The notes: generated by a model not told the origin, from the sequence alone. A DNA stretch of 29,444 bases from an uncultured Cytophagaceae bacterium (GCA_938008575.1 CALLKB010000171.1:1-29444); one strand, 5' to 3'. Numbered from the stretch's first letter, positions 18,719 to 26,867 are shown. Translations and numbers: made by a program.

Positions 18719-18726
18719 CAAATTTA
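18719..18726 (-). promoter_or_regulatory. candidate -7 element of the ABC permease gene
   Basis: TAAATTTG on the minus strand (18726-18719) matches TAnnTTTG exactly, 17 nt before the ATG, implying a leader of about 10 nt. No good TTTG was found at the -33 position. Confidence 0.4.
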
Positions 18727-18778
18727 CAATTAATAACGAAAGGAATTCGTTCATTCGGATGAATTGCACATCAGAAAC

Positions 18779-18806
18779 TTTGAGTGGTTATATGTTGGTA
18801 AGATTG
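18779..18806 (+). promoter_or_regulatory. candidate promoter of the FAD/Fe-S dehydrogenase gene
   Basis: TTTG (18779-18782), a 16-nt spacer, then TAAGATTG (18799-18806), one mismatch from TAnnTTTG. The transcript would start near 18813 with a leader of about 28 nt. The spacer is shorter than the 20 nt seen at the best promoters in this window, so confidence is limited. Confidence 0.4.
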
Positions 18807-18840
18807 GATTTCGTAATTTTAAAATTCAATTCGTAGATAC

Positions 18841-21798
18841 ATGCATTGGAGTAAGCGGGACATCGAGCAATTAAGCATTCATTTTGAGGGAGAACTCTTT
18901 ATCAATGACTCGCAAACTAGTCAGATGACCAAACGATTGTATGCGACCGACGCATCTGTTTATGAAGTAAAACCTGCAGCCGTTGCCATTCCGTCAAATT
19001 CCAAAGACATCAAACGGCTTATTCAATTCGCAGCAAATCATAAAACCAATATCATTCCACGCGGTGCGGGCACTTCCCTAGCTGGACAAGTTGTAGGCGA
19101 TGGAATTGTCATGGAGATATCGGCCAAAATGGCCAAAATCATCCAATTGAATAAAAAAGAACAGAGTGTTTGGGTTGAACCAGGCATCATTCGAGACGAT
19201 TTAAATAAACATTTAGCGCCTGCGGATTTATTCTTTGGCCCTGAAACGTCCACAGCGAACCGCGCGTTAATCGGCGGAATGATCGGAAACAATTCCTGTG
19301 GTTTACACTCCATAGTTTGGGGGTCAACACGTGATCATTTATTAGAAACCCGAGCATGGTTATCCGATGGAACAGAAATACATACAGAACCACTTAGTTT
19401 AGAGGCGTTTTATAAAAAAACGACACTCACCAACTTAGAAGGCACAATTTACCGCGAGCTTCACAGAATCCTCAATAATCCCGAGATTCAATCCTTGATC
19501 CGAAATGCATTTCCCAAGACCGAAATCAAACGGAGAAACACAGGATACGCACTCGACGCACTCATTGAGATGCAACCCTTTAACCCTGAAGGTAAACCAT
19601 TCAATCTTTCAGCTCTATTAGCTGGATCCGAGGGTACTTTAGCGGTCGTTCATGCAGCCAAACTAAACCTCCTGCATCATCCCGAGCCGTTTGTGGGCCT
19701 ACTTTGTTTACACTGCAACAGCCTACAGGATTCGCTGCACGCGAATATCATTGCCTTAGAATCCAATCCTACCGCATCAGAATTAGTGGATGATTTTATT
19801 TTGTCATTTACAGAGAATCACCCCAACTTCAAAGATGATCGTAGCTTTATCGAAGGAAAACCGGCTGCCATTTTGATGGTTGAATTCCGAGCAGAAAGTC
19901 AGGATGAATTAGATAAGAAAATCGCCACTTGCATCTCATCGATTCGAGAAGCTAATCTGGCTTATGCCTACCCAGTCTTATATGGCGATGAAATCAGCAA
20001 AGGATGGGATATCCGAAAAGCAGGTTTGGGGCTTATTCGTAATCAAACAGGTAGCAAACAACCCGTAAATCTCATTGAAGATTGCGCCGTTGCGCCAAGC
20101 GACCTACCTGCGTATGTCGCAGACATTCAAGCATTATTAGCGAAAAACCAAGTTCAGGCAGCCTATTATGCCCATGCGGGTGCAGGAGAATTACACATTG
20201 AACCCTTTTTAGATATTCATAGCCCGGAAGGGAAAACCTTGTTCCGGAAACTCCTTACGGAAACGGTTGAAATTCTGAAAAAATACAAGGGTTCACTTAG
20301 TGGGGAACATGGTGATGGCCGACTAAGAGGCGAATTCATCCCGCAAATTATGGGCGATGAGATTTACCAATTGTTCGTTGAAATCAAACAATTGTTTGAC
20401 CCACAAAACATCCTAAACCCGGGTAAAATCGTTCATTCTCCTCCGATGGACGAAGCTTTTCGTCAAAAGGAAAAACAAGAACCCGCAAACTATTATTTCC
20501 ATTACCCAGAAACAGAAAGTCCATTAGGCCTTGCTGAAAAATGTTCTGGTTCAGGGGATTGTAAAAAAACAGCATTGACCGGCGGAACCATGTGTCCAAG
20601 TTTTATGGCCAGCCAAAAAGAAAAAGATAGTACACGAGGAAGAGCAAACATTTTACGCCAACTCATCACAGAAAGCGGTTCTGAGGCTTATTCAAATCCT
20701 GAATTACTTGAAGTTCTTGACCTATGTCTTTCCTGCAAAGGTTGTCAAACCGAATGCCCATCGGGTGTAGATATGGCCAAATTAAAGGCTGAAACACTCC
20801 AACAACATTACGACAAACAAGGGATTCCTTGGCGAACTAAAATGGTCGGCCACTTCCCTATCCTCCAAAGACTCGCTAGCTATGTTGCTCCACTCTACAA
20901 CTTAGCCATCAACTTCCCTGGCAGCTCAATCCTTTTGAAAAGTGCGATGGGATTCTCTTGGAACCGAAGCCTGCCAGAAGTACATTTCACGAGTCTTGAA
21001 TCATGGCATTTACGCTATAGTAAACGAGTGGATCAGGAACAATTCGAAAAAGGATTTGTGTATTTGTTTGCGGATGAATTTACCAATTACAATGAAGTTG
21101 AATTAGGCAAAAAAACTGTATTACTCTTAAATGAATTAGGTTACGGTGTCAAAATCCCCAATCAAATCATTTCCGGAAGAACCTATATTTCCAAGGGATT
21201 GCTTGCCTTTGCCAAACAATTGGCCAATACCAATGTCCAAGCCTTAACAGACATCGTTTCAGAAGAACACCCCTTAATCGGAATTGAGCCGAGCGCCATA
21301 TTGAGCTTCCGGGATGAAATCCCGAATTTGGTCAATGAAGAGCTACGTGAAAAAGCCTTAAAACTAAAGGCAAACTGCCTCTTAGTGGACGAATTCCTTT
21401 TACAAGAAATTAAAGCAAAACGCATCAAGCAGGAACAGTTTACCGAAAAGTCTGAAAAAGTAATCCTACACGGGCATTGCCACCAGAAATCCATCGCAGG
21501 AATTAGCAGTACTCGACAAGTTTTGAACTTTCCGGTTAATTATGAAGTTGAACTCTTACCAACAGGCTGCTGTGGTATGGCGGGCTCGTTTGGCTATGAG
21601 AAAAAGCATTATAAATTATCCCAACAAATTGCCAAATTAGTCTTATACCCTCGCCTATTGGCGACTAAAAGTAAAACGATTATCGCCATGAACGGAACAT
21701 CTTGTCGGCACCAAATCAAAGATGGCATCGACAAAGAAGCTTTCCACACAGCGGAAATTATGTACCAAGCGCTTGCTCAAAAGACCCTAAAACCATGA
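18841..21798 (+). CDS. fused FAD-linked / 4Fe-4S dehydrogenase (YdiJ / D-2-hydroxyacid type)
   Basis: A 985-residue fusion. The N-terminal FAD-binding type 4 domain (about 40-250) has PRGAGTSLAG at 73-82 and IGGMIGNNSCG near 152. A C-terminal FAD-oxidase domain runs to about 530, with SGEHGDGR from residue 487. A two-cluster 4Fe-4S module follows, with Cys568, Cys574 and Cys585, then Cys629, Cys632, Cys635 and Cys639 (CLSCKGCQTECP). The end is a heterodisulfide-reductase CCG-type domain, with HGHCH at 877-881 and GCCG at 909-912. This order matches YdiJ-like membrane-associated D-2-hydroxyglutarate or D-lactate dehydrogenases, which pass electrons to the quinone pool. The exact substrate cannot be fixed by reading. 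A DUF4286 gene overlaps its stop codon. Confidence 0.88.
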   Translation: MHWSKRDIEQLSIHFEGELFINDSQTSQMTKRLYATDASVYEVKPAAVAIPSNSKDIKRLIQFAANHKTNIIPRGAGTSLAGQVVGDGIVMEISAKMAKIIQLNKKEQSVWVEPGIIRDDLNKHLAPADLFFGPETSTANRALIGGMIGNNSCGLHSIVWGSTRDHLLETRAWLSDGTEIHTEPLSLEAFYKKTTLTNLEGTIYRELHRILNNPEIQSLIRNAFPKTEIKRRNTGYALDALIEMQPFNPEGKPFNLSALLAGSEGTLAVVHAAKLNLLHHPEPFVGLLCLHCNSLQDSLHANIIALESNPTASELVDDFILSFTENHPNFKDDRSFIEGKPAAILMVEFRAESQDELDKKIATCISSIREANLAYAYPVLYGDEISKGWDIRKAGLGLIRNQTGSKQPVNLIEDCAVAPSDLPAYVADIQALLAKNQVQAAYYAHAGAGELHIEPFLDIHSPEGKTLFRKLLTETVEILKKYKGSLSGEHGDGRLRGEFIPQIMGDEIYQLFVEIKQLFDPQNILNPGKIVHSPPMDEAFRQKEKQEPANYYFHYPETESPLGLAEKCSGSGDCKKTALTGGTMCPSFMASQKEKDSTRGRANILRQLITESGSEAYSNPELLEVLDLCLSCKGCQTECPSGVDMAKLKAETLQQHYDKQGIPWRTKMVGHFPILQRLASYVAPLYNLAINFPGSSILLKSAMGFSWNRSLPEVHFTSLESWHLRYSKRVDQEQFEKGFVYLFADEFTNYNEVELGKKTVLLLNELGYGVKIPNQIISGRTYISKGLLAFAKQLANTNVQALTDIVSEEHPLIGIEPSAILSFRDEIPNLVNEELREKALKLKANCLLVDEFLLQEIKAKRIKQEQFTEKSEKVILHGHCHQKSIAGISSTRQVLNFPVNYEVELLPTGCCGMAGSFGYEKKHYKLSQQIAKLVLYPRLLATKSKTIIAMNGTSCRHQIKDGIDKEAFHTAEIMYQALAQKTLKP

Positions 21799-22091
21799 TC
21801 CAATACAACATTTCAATATTTGTTGAGAACAAAATCGAAGACCAAGCCATCAAGGCACTAACGAAACATATCGTACCGGAATTAAATGCCTGGGATTTCA
21901 TCGAACAAGCGCATGTTTTTGAAATCAGCTCGCATCAAGAACCCGATTCGAAAGGGTTTTCGGTTCAATGCTTGATTCCACAATCAGAAGAAAGAAGAAA
22001 AGAGGCCATCGAAAACCTAATTTCCAATTTCTTTTTAGCGGAATTCCCGAATCAATTTGTCTATTTCCCAAGCCAATTAAAAAGACTTTAA
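21795..22091 (+). CDS. DUF4286 family protein
   Basis: A 98-residue soluble protein starting MIQYNISIFVENKIEDQAI. It has the ferredoxin-like pattern of DUF4286: a beta strand, a helix carrying HIVPEL, then strands around VFEISS and GFSVQCLIP, a helix, and a terminal VYFPSQL strand. The chosen ATG overlaps the upstream stop (ATGA, 21795-21798), indicating translational coupling to the dehydrogenase; the longer frame from 21702 lies inside that gene and was rejected. Function is unknown. The last 4 nt overlap the end of convergent ung. Confidence 0.8.
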   Translation: MIQYNISIFVENKIEDQAIKALTKHIVPELNAWDFIEQAHVFEISSHQEPDSKGFSVQCLIPQSEERRKEAIENLISNFFLAEFPNQFVYFPSQLKRL

Positions 22092-22774
22092 GCCCAGCGA
22101 ATGGGTTCTATTCCTTGAGAAACTAAGAAATCATTCGTTTGCGAAAAGGGCTTTGACCCAAACCATCCGCCGCGATTCGCAGATAAAGGTGATGGATGTG
22201 CGGACTTGATGACATAATGTTTATTCGCATCAATCAGAGAAGCAAACTGTTGTGCATGATTACCCCACAACAAAAAGACTATTGGACTTTCATGCGCATT
22301 CAGCAAATTCAAGACTGCTTTTGTGAACATTGGCCAGCCCATTGCTGCATGTGAACCCGCCTCCCCTGCCCGAACGGTTAATGAGGTATTCAAAAGTAGA
22401 ACTCCTTGACCTGCCCAATCACTTAAATCACCAGAAGAACGCATCAAGCCTAAATCTTGAAACAACTCCTTATAAATATTCTTTAAGGAAGGGGGAAGCG
22501 GAACGCCTTGGGGTACCGAAAAACTTAAGCCATGTGCTTGCCCAGGCCCATGATAAGGATCTTGACCTAAGATGACCACGCGGGTATTTTCGAAGGAGCA
22601 TAGATTAAGCGCATCAAACAATTGAGAAACAGGAGGATAAATAGGTTGATTTTGATAGGCATCCATGACTTTCGCTGAAAGCTTTTCAAAATTTTCGGAT
22701 CGGAATGTAGATTTCAACACCGATTTCCAGTCATTCTGAAGTAAATCCTGTAATTTTAACTCTTCATTTACCAT
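22088..22774 (-). CDS. ung: uracil-DNA glycosylase
   Basis: Base-excision repair enzyme that removes uracil from DNA; a 228-residue family 1 UDG. The water-activating motif GQDPYHGPGQAHG has catalytic Asp72. The PPSLKNIYKEL segment follows, then LLLNTSLTVRAGEAGSH, the VFLLWGNHAQ strand and the HPSPLSA leucine-loop motif. The start at 22774 (MVNEELKLQ) gives the standard family length; an upstream frame to 22888 was rejected because it would run antisense through the first 31 codons of apaG and adds unrelated sequence. Only 21 bp separate this start from the divergent apaG start. Confidence 0.95.
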   Translation of the reverse strand: MVNEELKLQDLLQNDWKSVLKSTFRSENFEKLSAKVMDAYQNQPIYPPVSQLFDALNLCSFENTRVVILGQDPYHGPGQAHGLSFSVPQGVPLPPSLKNIYKELFQDLGLMRSSGDLSDWAGQGVLLLNTSLTVRAGEAGSHAAMGWPMFTKAVLNLLNAHESPIVFLLWGNHAQQFASLIDANKHYVIKSAHPSPLSANRGGWFGSKPFSQTNDFLVSQGIEPIRWA

Positions 22775-22795
22775 AGCATCAAACCCATATCTCCC

Positions 22796-23173
22796 TTGAA
22801 TACACCTGAAATTTCCATCGAGGTCATTGTAAACCACATCCCAGATATGGAAATCCAAAAACCGTATCAATACTTCTTTAGCTACCAAATTACAATCTTA
22901 AATCGGTCCACACAACCTGTACAGCTCGTAAGTCGCTATTGGCTCATCATGGATGGGGGTTTACATGAGGAAACTGTGAAAGGTTTGGGGGTGGTAGGCC
23001 AACAACCCATCTTGGAACCCAATACCTCTTTTACGTATACTTCGGGCTGCCCTTTGATGTCAGAATTTGGTAAAATGAGCGGATACTATACTTTTCTAAA
23101 TTTAAATTCTCAGGAAACCTTTCAAGTAGAAATCCCTGCCTTTTCACTCACCACGATATTTGCTCAAAACTAA
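22796..23173 (+). CDS. apaG: ApaG (Co2+/Mg2+ efflux-like) protein
   Basis: A 125-residue single-domain immunoglobulin-like protein. The conserved core reads SYQITILN, then LVSRYWLIMD, GLGVVGQQPILEP, YTSGCPL and FGKMSGYY, all standard ApaG signatures. Molecular function is uncertain; apaG mutants affect cobalt resistance in Salmonella. No ATG or GTG lies upstream in frame before a stop at 22757, and the first internal Met (residue 18) would cut off a conserved strand. The likely start is therefore TTG at 22796. The next gene overlaps the stop by one base (TAATG). Confidence 0.9.
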   Translation: MNTPEISIEVIVNHIPDMEIQKPYQYFFSYQITILNRSTQPVQLVSRYWLIMDGGLHEETVKGLGVVGQQPILEPNTSFTYTSGCPLMSEFGKMSGYYTFLNLNSQETFQVEIPAFSLTTIFAQN

Positions 23174-23592
23174 TGTTACAACGCTTCGCATTTAACTGGA
23201 AAGCACAAACCGCGCATGGCTTGCATTCACCGTTCGTATTTGACTTGTATACACAGGTGATCGATCCTTTATACCAACAAAATCCTAGCGATATTCAAGA
23301 AGCGATGATTCATGGTATCGGTAAACATCTGAAATTAGCGGCAGGTAAAATTCAGGTAATCGATTTTAAGAAATTAACTGATAGCGATTTGCCTAGCATT
23401 GAGGAATTAATGCTTGAAAAAGATCATTTACTTTTTTGTTTAAACATTAGAGATTCGGATGAATCCTTACAAAAATGGTCATATATAGCAGCGATGCCAC
23501 AAGCAATCCACAGCATTGAATTATATGAAATGGGCATTATCTCGCTAAATCCCATCGCACCCAAACAGCATTTCTTTCTTAAAAAGGCATAA
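23173..23592 (+). CDS. truncated methyltransferase-like protein lacking the SAM-binding core
   Basis: A 139-residue protein. The N-terminus has AHGLHSPFVFDL (residues 14-25), the hallmark start of a Bacteroidota family of class I SAM-dependent methyltransferases of about 240 residues. KIQVIDF (59-65) matches the strand after the helical segment. LLFCLNIRDSDESLQKW (86-102) lines up with the late FIFDDIYWS-type strand, and SIELYEMGIISL then KQHFFL (114-136) with the family's C-terminal strands. What is missing is the central Rossmann part with the ExGxxxG-type SAM loop and following strands, about 100 residues. The frame is intact and starts inside the apaG stop. It is either a repurposed remnant or an in-frame-deleted pseudogene. 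The alignment is from memory of the family and should be tested. Confidence 0.6.
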   Translation: MLQRFAFNWKAQTAHGLHSPFVFDLYTQVIDPLYQQNPSDIQEAMIHGIGKHLKLAAGKIQVIDFKKLTDSDLPSIEELMLEKDHLLFCLNIRDSDESLQKWSYIAAMPQAIHSIELYEMGIISLNPIAPKQHFFLKKA

Positions 23593-23640
23593 AAAAAGGG
23601 AGATGCCTTTCGGACATCCCCCTCAAAAAAAAAAAAAAAA
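23591..23640 (-). terminator. terminator of deaD with 16-A tract
   Basis: A stem pairs 23597-23605 with 23615-23623 (AGGGAGATG and CATCCCCCT, one mismatch), with a short inner C-G pair. On the minus strand it is followed by T7. On the plus strand it is followed by 16 consecutive A (23625-23640), so it is chiefly a terminator for deaD; a weaker role for the apaG operon is possible. Confidence 0.7.
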
Positions 23641-23645
23641 TACGT

Positions 23646-25433
23646 TTAAACAGGCTTGGCAATTTCAACCAACACTCGTTTACCTTTAATTGCAGCTCCG
23701 GCCATTTTATCCAAAACAACTTTAGCATATTCTTTCGGAACATCTACGTATGTGTGCTTATTTTCGATCTGAATTTGACCTAAGGCATTACCAGGAATTC
23801 CTGTCTCACCTGCAAAAGCACCCACGATATTCGAAGGAGAAATTTTCTCATTAAATCCGATGTTAACAAACATGCGAACCATGTTCTCATCGTTACGGTA
23901 AGGTTTTCCTTCACGATCCATACGGGGTCCACGAGGGCCACGATCACGCTCTCCACCTCTGTCGCGGCGACCACCACGATCTCCACCACCGCGAGAATCA
24001 CGATCAAAACGACCGCCACCACGACGCTCACCACCGCGAGAATCACGATCACGGTATCCACCGCCACGCTCCTCACGACCATATTTACGCGATTGACGCT
24101 CTAATTCTCCTTCAAGATTTTCATCCCCGAATTCGTTCTTCTGAATTCCCATGTTCATCTTCACTAAAGCAGCAACTATTTGCTCCGTTGTGAAACCTGC
24201 ATGTTGTAAGTTCTCCAATGAATCAGAGAAAACCTCTAAATCACCTTCGTTGATCGTAGCAGCCACACGCTCAATGAACATGCCTTTCTTGATACCCACA
24301 ACATCGGTAAACGATGGAATTACACCTTTGTCAATTTTAACTTTGGTATAGTTCATGATTTCACGCAAACGATTGCGCTCAGATCCTACAACCAAGGTAA
24401 ATGCCTTACCAAATTTACCAGCACGGCCTGTACGACCAATACGGTGTACATAATATTCTTCATCTAATGGAATATCGTAATTGATTACCGCATCCACATT
24501 GTCAACGTCCAATCCACGTGCTGCCACATCCGTCGCTACTAAGATTGTCACATTTCCATTACGGAAACGATTCATAACTTGTGTACGTTGGCTTTGGCGC
24601 AAATCACCATGCAAACCTTCTGCTGCATAGCCACGAGAAACCAATTCTTCTACCACCTCATCCACACGTTTCTTCTGGTTACAGAAAATCAACATCAATT
24701 TCAAGGCATAAAAGTCGATCAAACGAGTTGTAACTTCCATCTTCGCACGTCCTTTTACATCGAAATACAATTGCTCGATGTTGACGTTCGTGATTTCATT
24801 TTTAACAACTTTCACCAATTTCGGCTCAGTCAAATAACGACTAGTCAAGGCCATAATAGGCTTCGACATCGTTGCTGAGAACAATACGGTTTGACGTTCG
24901 TTTGGCATTTCTTGTAAGATACTTTCGATATCCTCACGGAAACCCATATCCAACATCTCATCTGCCTCATCCAATACGATCATGGATGCTTGTTGTAGTT
25001 TCAACGCACGACGCTCAATTAAATCAATGACACGCCCTGGAGTACCTACAACGATGTTGGCACCAGCCTTCAACGATTTAATTTGACGATCAATTGAATC
25101 ACCACCATAAACAGTCGTAACCCAAACACCTTTCGTGAACTTAGAAAGCTTCTTCATTTCTTCCGAAACTTGAACCGCTAACTCACGTGTAGGACATAAA
25201 ATAATTGCTTGTACAAATTTTTCGAACGGTACGATTTGTTCGATCATTGGAATACCAAACGCGGCCGTTTTACCAGTACCCGTTTGCGCTTGTCCGATGA
25301 CATCGCGACCTTCTAAAACGTAAGGAATTGCTTCTGATTGGATGGGGGAAGCAAACTCAAAACCCATTTCTTTTACTGCTTCTTGGATACCTTCCGACAA
25401 AGGAAGACTATCAAAGCGAATTTTTTCACTCAT
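23646..25433 (-). CDS. deaD: DEAD-box ATP-dependent RNA helicase with RGG linker and DbpA-type RNA-binding domain
   Basis: A 595-residue cold-shock / ribosome-assembly type helicase. RecA domain 1 carries the Q motif (FASPIQSEAIP), Walker A AQTGTGKT, PTRELA, TPGR, DEAD and SAT. Domain 2 carries the LIFCNQKKR strand, ATDVAARGLD and HRIGRTGRAG. After a helical linker, residues 453-515 are a low-complexity Arg/Gly/Asp tail (RGGG, RDRDSRGG). Residues 516-595 form a DbpA-like RRM fold (FVNIGFNEKISPSNIVGAF..IQIENKHTYVDVP). This matches DeaD/CsdA rather than short RhlE helicases. It has a strong predicted promoter and a leader of about 120 nt. Confidence 0.93.
   Translation of the reverse strand: MSEKIRFDSLPLSEGIQEAVKEMGFEFASPIQSEAIPYVLEGRDVIGQAQTGTGKTAAFGIPMIEQIVPFEKFVQAIILCPTRELAVQVSEEMKKLSKFTKGVWVTTVYGGDSIDRQIKSLKAGANIVVGTPGRVIDLIERRALKLQQASMIVLDEADEMLDMGFREDIESILQEMPNERQTVLFSATMSKPIMALTSRYLTEPKLVKVVKNEITNVNIEQLYFDVKGRAKMEVTTRLIDFYALKLMLIFCNQKKRVDEVVEELVSRGYAAEGLHGDLRQSQRTQVMNRFRNGNVTILVATDVAARGLDVDNVDAVINYDIPLDEEYYVHRIGRTGRAGKFGKAFTLVVGSERNRLREIMNYTKVKIDKGVIPSFTDVVGIKKGMFIERVAATINEGDLEVFSDSLENLQHAGFTTEQIVAALVKMNMGIQKNEFGDENLEGELERQSRKYGREERGGGYRDRDSRGGERRGGGRFDRDSRGGGDRGGRRDRGGERDRGPRGPRMDREGKPYRNDENMVRMFVNIGFNEKISPSNIVGAFAGETGIPGNALGQIQIENKHTYVDVPKEYAKVVLDKMAGAAIKGKRVLVEIAKPV
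23984..24051 (-). repeat. in-frame 23-bp direct repeat in the deaD RGG linker
   Basis: Two identical 23-bp copies (23984-24006 and 24029-24051), offset by 45 bp (15 codons), both encode DRDSRGG in the helicase tail. The unit preserves the reading frame, so copy changes would only lengthen or shorten the linker. Confidence 0.8.
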
Positions 25434-25557
25434 GATTGTTATGTTTAATTATGATGCCCTAACACATCCGTAATCAAACCTAATAGCCCTTTGTCGTTAA
25501 TCAGAAGGGATTTACAATCACTTGTAATCGATTTATGCGGATGCATTTGTACTAATA
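25434..25557 (-). promoter_or_regulatory. long 5' leader of deaD
   Basis: The predicted start near 25557 leaves about 120 nt before the deaD ATG. It contains a small hairpin (ACAA-TCAC-TTGT core at 25514-25525, extended by GATT/AATC with a bulged T). Long leaders are known for cold-shock helicase genes such as E. coli csdA; regulation here is inferred only. Confidence 0.4.
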
Positions 25558-25562
25558 TGCCA

Positions 25563-25594
25563 CAAAAGTACGCATACTTACAACAGAAAGCAAA
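25563..25594 (-). promoter_or_regulatory. deaD promoter, full consensus
   Basis: On the minus strand TTTG (25594-25591), exactly 20 nt, then TACTTTTG (25570-25563): a complete match to the Bacteroidota TTTG / TAnnTTTG promoter. It partly overlaps no coding sequence, lying between deaD and the end of the upstream gene. Confidence 0.8.
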
Positions 25595-25603
25595 TGAATT
25601 GGA

Positions 25604-26827
25604 TTATTTTAATACAGGCTTCTTTGAAAGAGCAAAGATAACAGCCTTATCATCGGATGCTTTAACCTCGATTCGTGCTGGCGACAAACCCTCTCCTACT
25701 AAACGATTTTTAATCACAAAACCGCGCTTCAACGATGTACGTTCATCTTTTCCTGAATTCACCAAAATCTTTAGAGACGCCTCTTTGTAGCGATTCATAC
25801 CTTCCGCCATACGCTTAAAAACATAGTCGGCAGGTTTATCCAACAAATCAGTTTGCTCGTTGAAAACCAACTCATTTGCGGCTAGCTCAACAGGTTCCGT
25901 TTGAGTAGAGTCTGACAAATACTGATGCAAGGCTACAATCACTGAATTTTTAGGCACATCAAATGCAGTACCTTTAGGCCAAATTAAACTCGTTAACGAA
26001 TCAGATCGCAATTTCGTAGAATCCAAAACAGCACGAGTTAGGCTATCGTTCAACTTACTTAAACTATCAATCGGAATAATTTCCTCAGTTTCTGCGATCG
26101 TTTCTTCTTCTTCAGTTGACCTGAAAGCTGTATACCAAATAACACCTCCACCCAATACCAAAATAATGAGCATGTAAACAAAGGTGTTAACTGTTAAATT
26201 CTGCAACAATCCACCTTCTGACAAAGGCTCTTGCTCATCGGAGTAAGTCAATAATGCCCCAGTATCCACTCGCAAAATGTCCGACAACAATAAAATTTCT
26301 GAAACCCCTAATTGGATTCTGGCAGGACATAACACGTAAAACTGTTGCTTCAAGCTCAAAAAATATTCGCCATAAGCCTTCCAATCTTTCAGCGCCTCAT
26401 ATTCTTCTTGCTTTAAGCGATAGCCATATAAGCCGAAAAACAAGGTTAAGCCCTTCAAGATAGCGGAACTCTTCGCCCCCATCTCACGGGACAATAACAT
26501 CGCGATCGCACTTTTTTTGTCGGGAATTAAAATACCCATCATCCCCTCACCGTAACGCAAAATTAAATCTTCGTCATATTTCTGCTTATCAGCGGATAGG
26601 AAAGCCTCGATGTCGTTAATAGGCGCCGACTTCTGTAAAATAAAGTTATAGAGCGCATTGAAACGAATACGATTACGTACGAGCTTCAACAAGCCGCCTA
26701 AAATAATGGCTTCCCAAACAGGATAAAGCTCATCCACTTTTTCAACAGGCTCATTGAGGTAGATTGAAAGTCGATTTAAAATGACCGACTTTTCCTCTGC
26801 ACTAATTACGTAAAACGATTGATTCAT
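25604..26827 (-). CDS. probable envelope protein: DUF937-like domain, one TM helix, divergent OmpA-like domain
   Basis: A 407-residue protein from ATG 26827. Residues about 36-137 resemble DUF937/YidB: IILGGLLKLV, then GEGMMGILIPDKKSAIAMLLS, then a hydrophobic FFGLYGY end. Residues about 140-195 are a helical extension. One transmembrane helix spans 214-234. It is followed by an acidic low-complexity linker rich in E, T and S (238-285). Residues about 315-400 look like a degenerate OmpA C-terminal fold (SLKRGFVIKNRLVGEGLSPARIEV in pattern, split here), keeping the S-x2-R of the LSxxRA helix but without the TD motif that binds diaminopimelate. Both domain calls are by eye. A 13-codon longer start was rejected; the upstream -7 element falls in it. 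Confidence 0.5.
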   Translation of the reverse strand: MNQSFYVISAEEKSVILNRLSIYLNEPVEKVDELYPVWEAIILGGLLKLVRNRIRFNALYNFILQKSAPINDIEAFLSADKQKYDEDLILRYGEGMMGILIPDKKSAIAMLLSREMGAKSSAILKGLTLFFGLYGYRLKQEEYEALKDWKAYGEYFLSLKQQFYVLCPARIQLGVSEILLLSDILRVDTGALLTYSDEQEPLSEGGLLQNLTVNTFVYMLIILVLGGGVIWYTAFRSTEEEETIAETEEIIPIDSLSKLNDSLTRAVLDSTKLRSDSLTSLIWPKGTAFDVPKNSVIVALHQYLSDSTQTEPVELAANELVFNEQTDLLDKPADYVFKRMAEGMNRYKEASLKILVNSGKDERTSLKRGFVIKNRLVGEGLSPARIEVKASDDKAVIFALSKKPVLK

Positions 26828-26833
26828 AGAGTG

Positions 26834-26867
26834 CAAAATTACAAGGACTGAACGGATTTCATACAAT
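26834..26867 (-). promoter_or_regulatory. candidate promoter of the DUF937/OmpA-like gene
   Basis: On the minus strand ATTG (26867-26864), 22 nt, then TAATTTTG (26841-26834), an exact -7 match. Only 6 nt separate the -7 element from the ATG at 26827, so the message may be leaderless or nearly so. Confidence 0.5.

Noticed and set aside
23984..24051. CRISPR-like repeats
   Set aside because: There are only two copies, inside the deaD coding frame and encoding the RGG linker; no spacers or cas genes are present.
25491..25790. 99-aa plus-strand frame upstream of deaD
   Set aside because: It runs antisense over the deaD promoter and leader and the end of the DUF937/OmpA-like gene, and shows no protein-like features.
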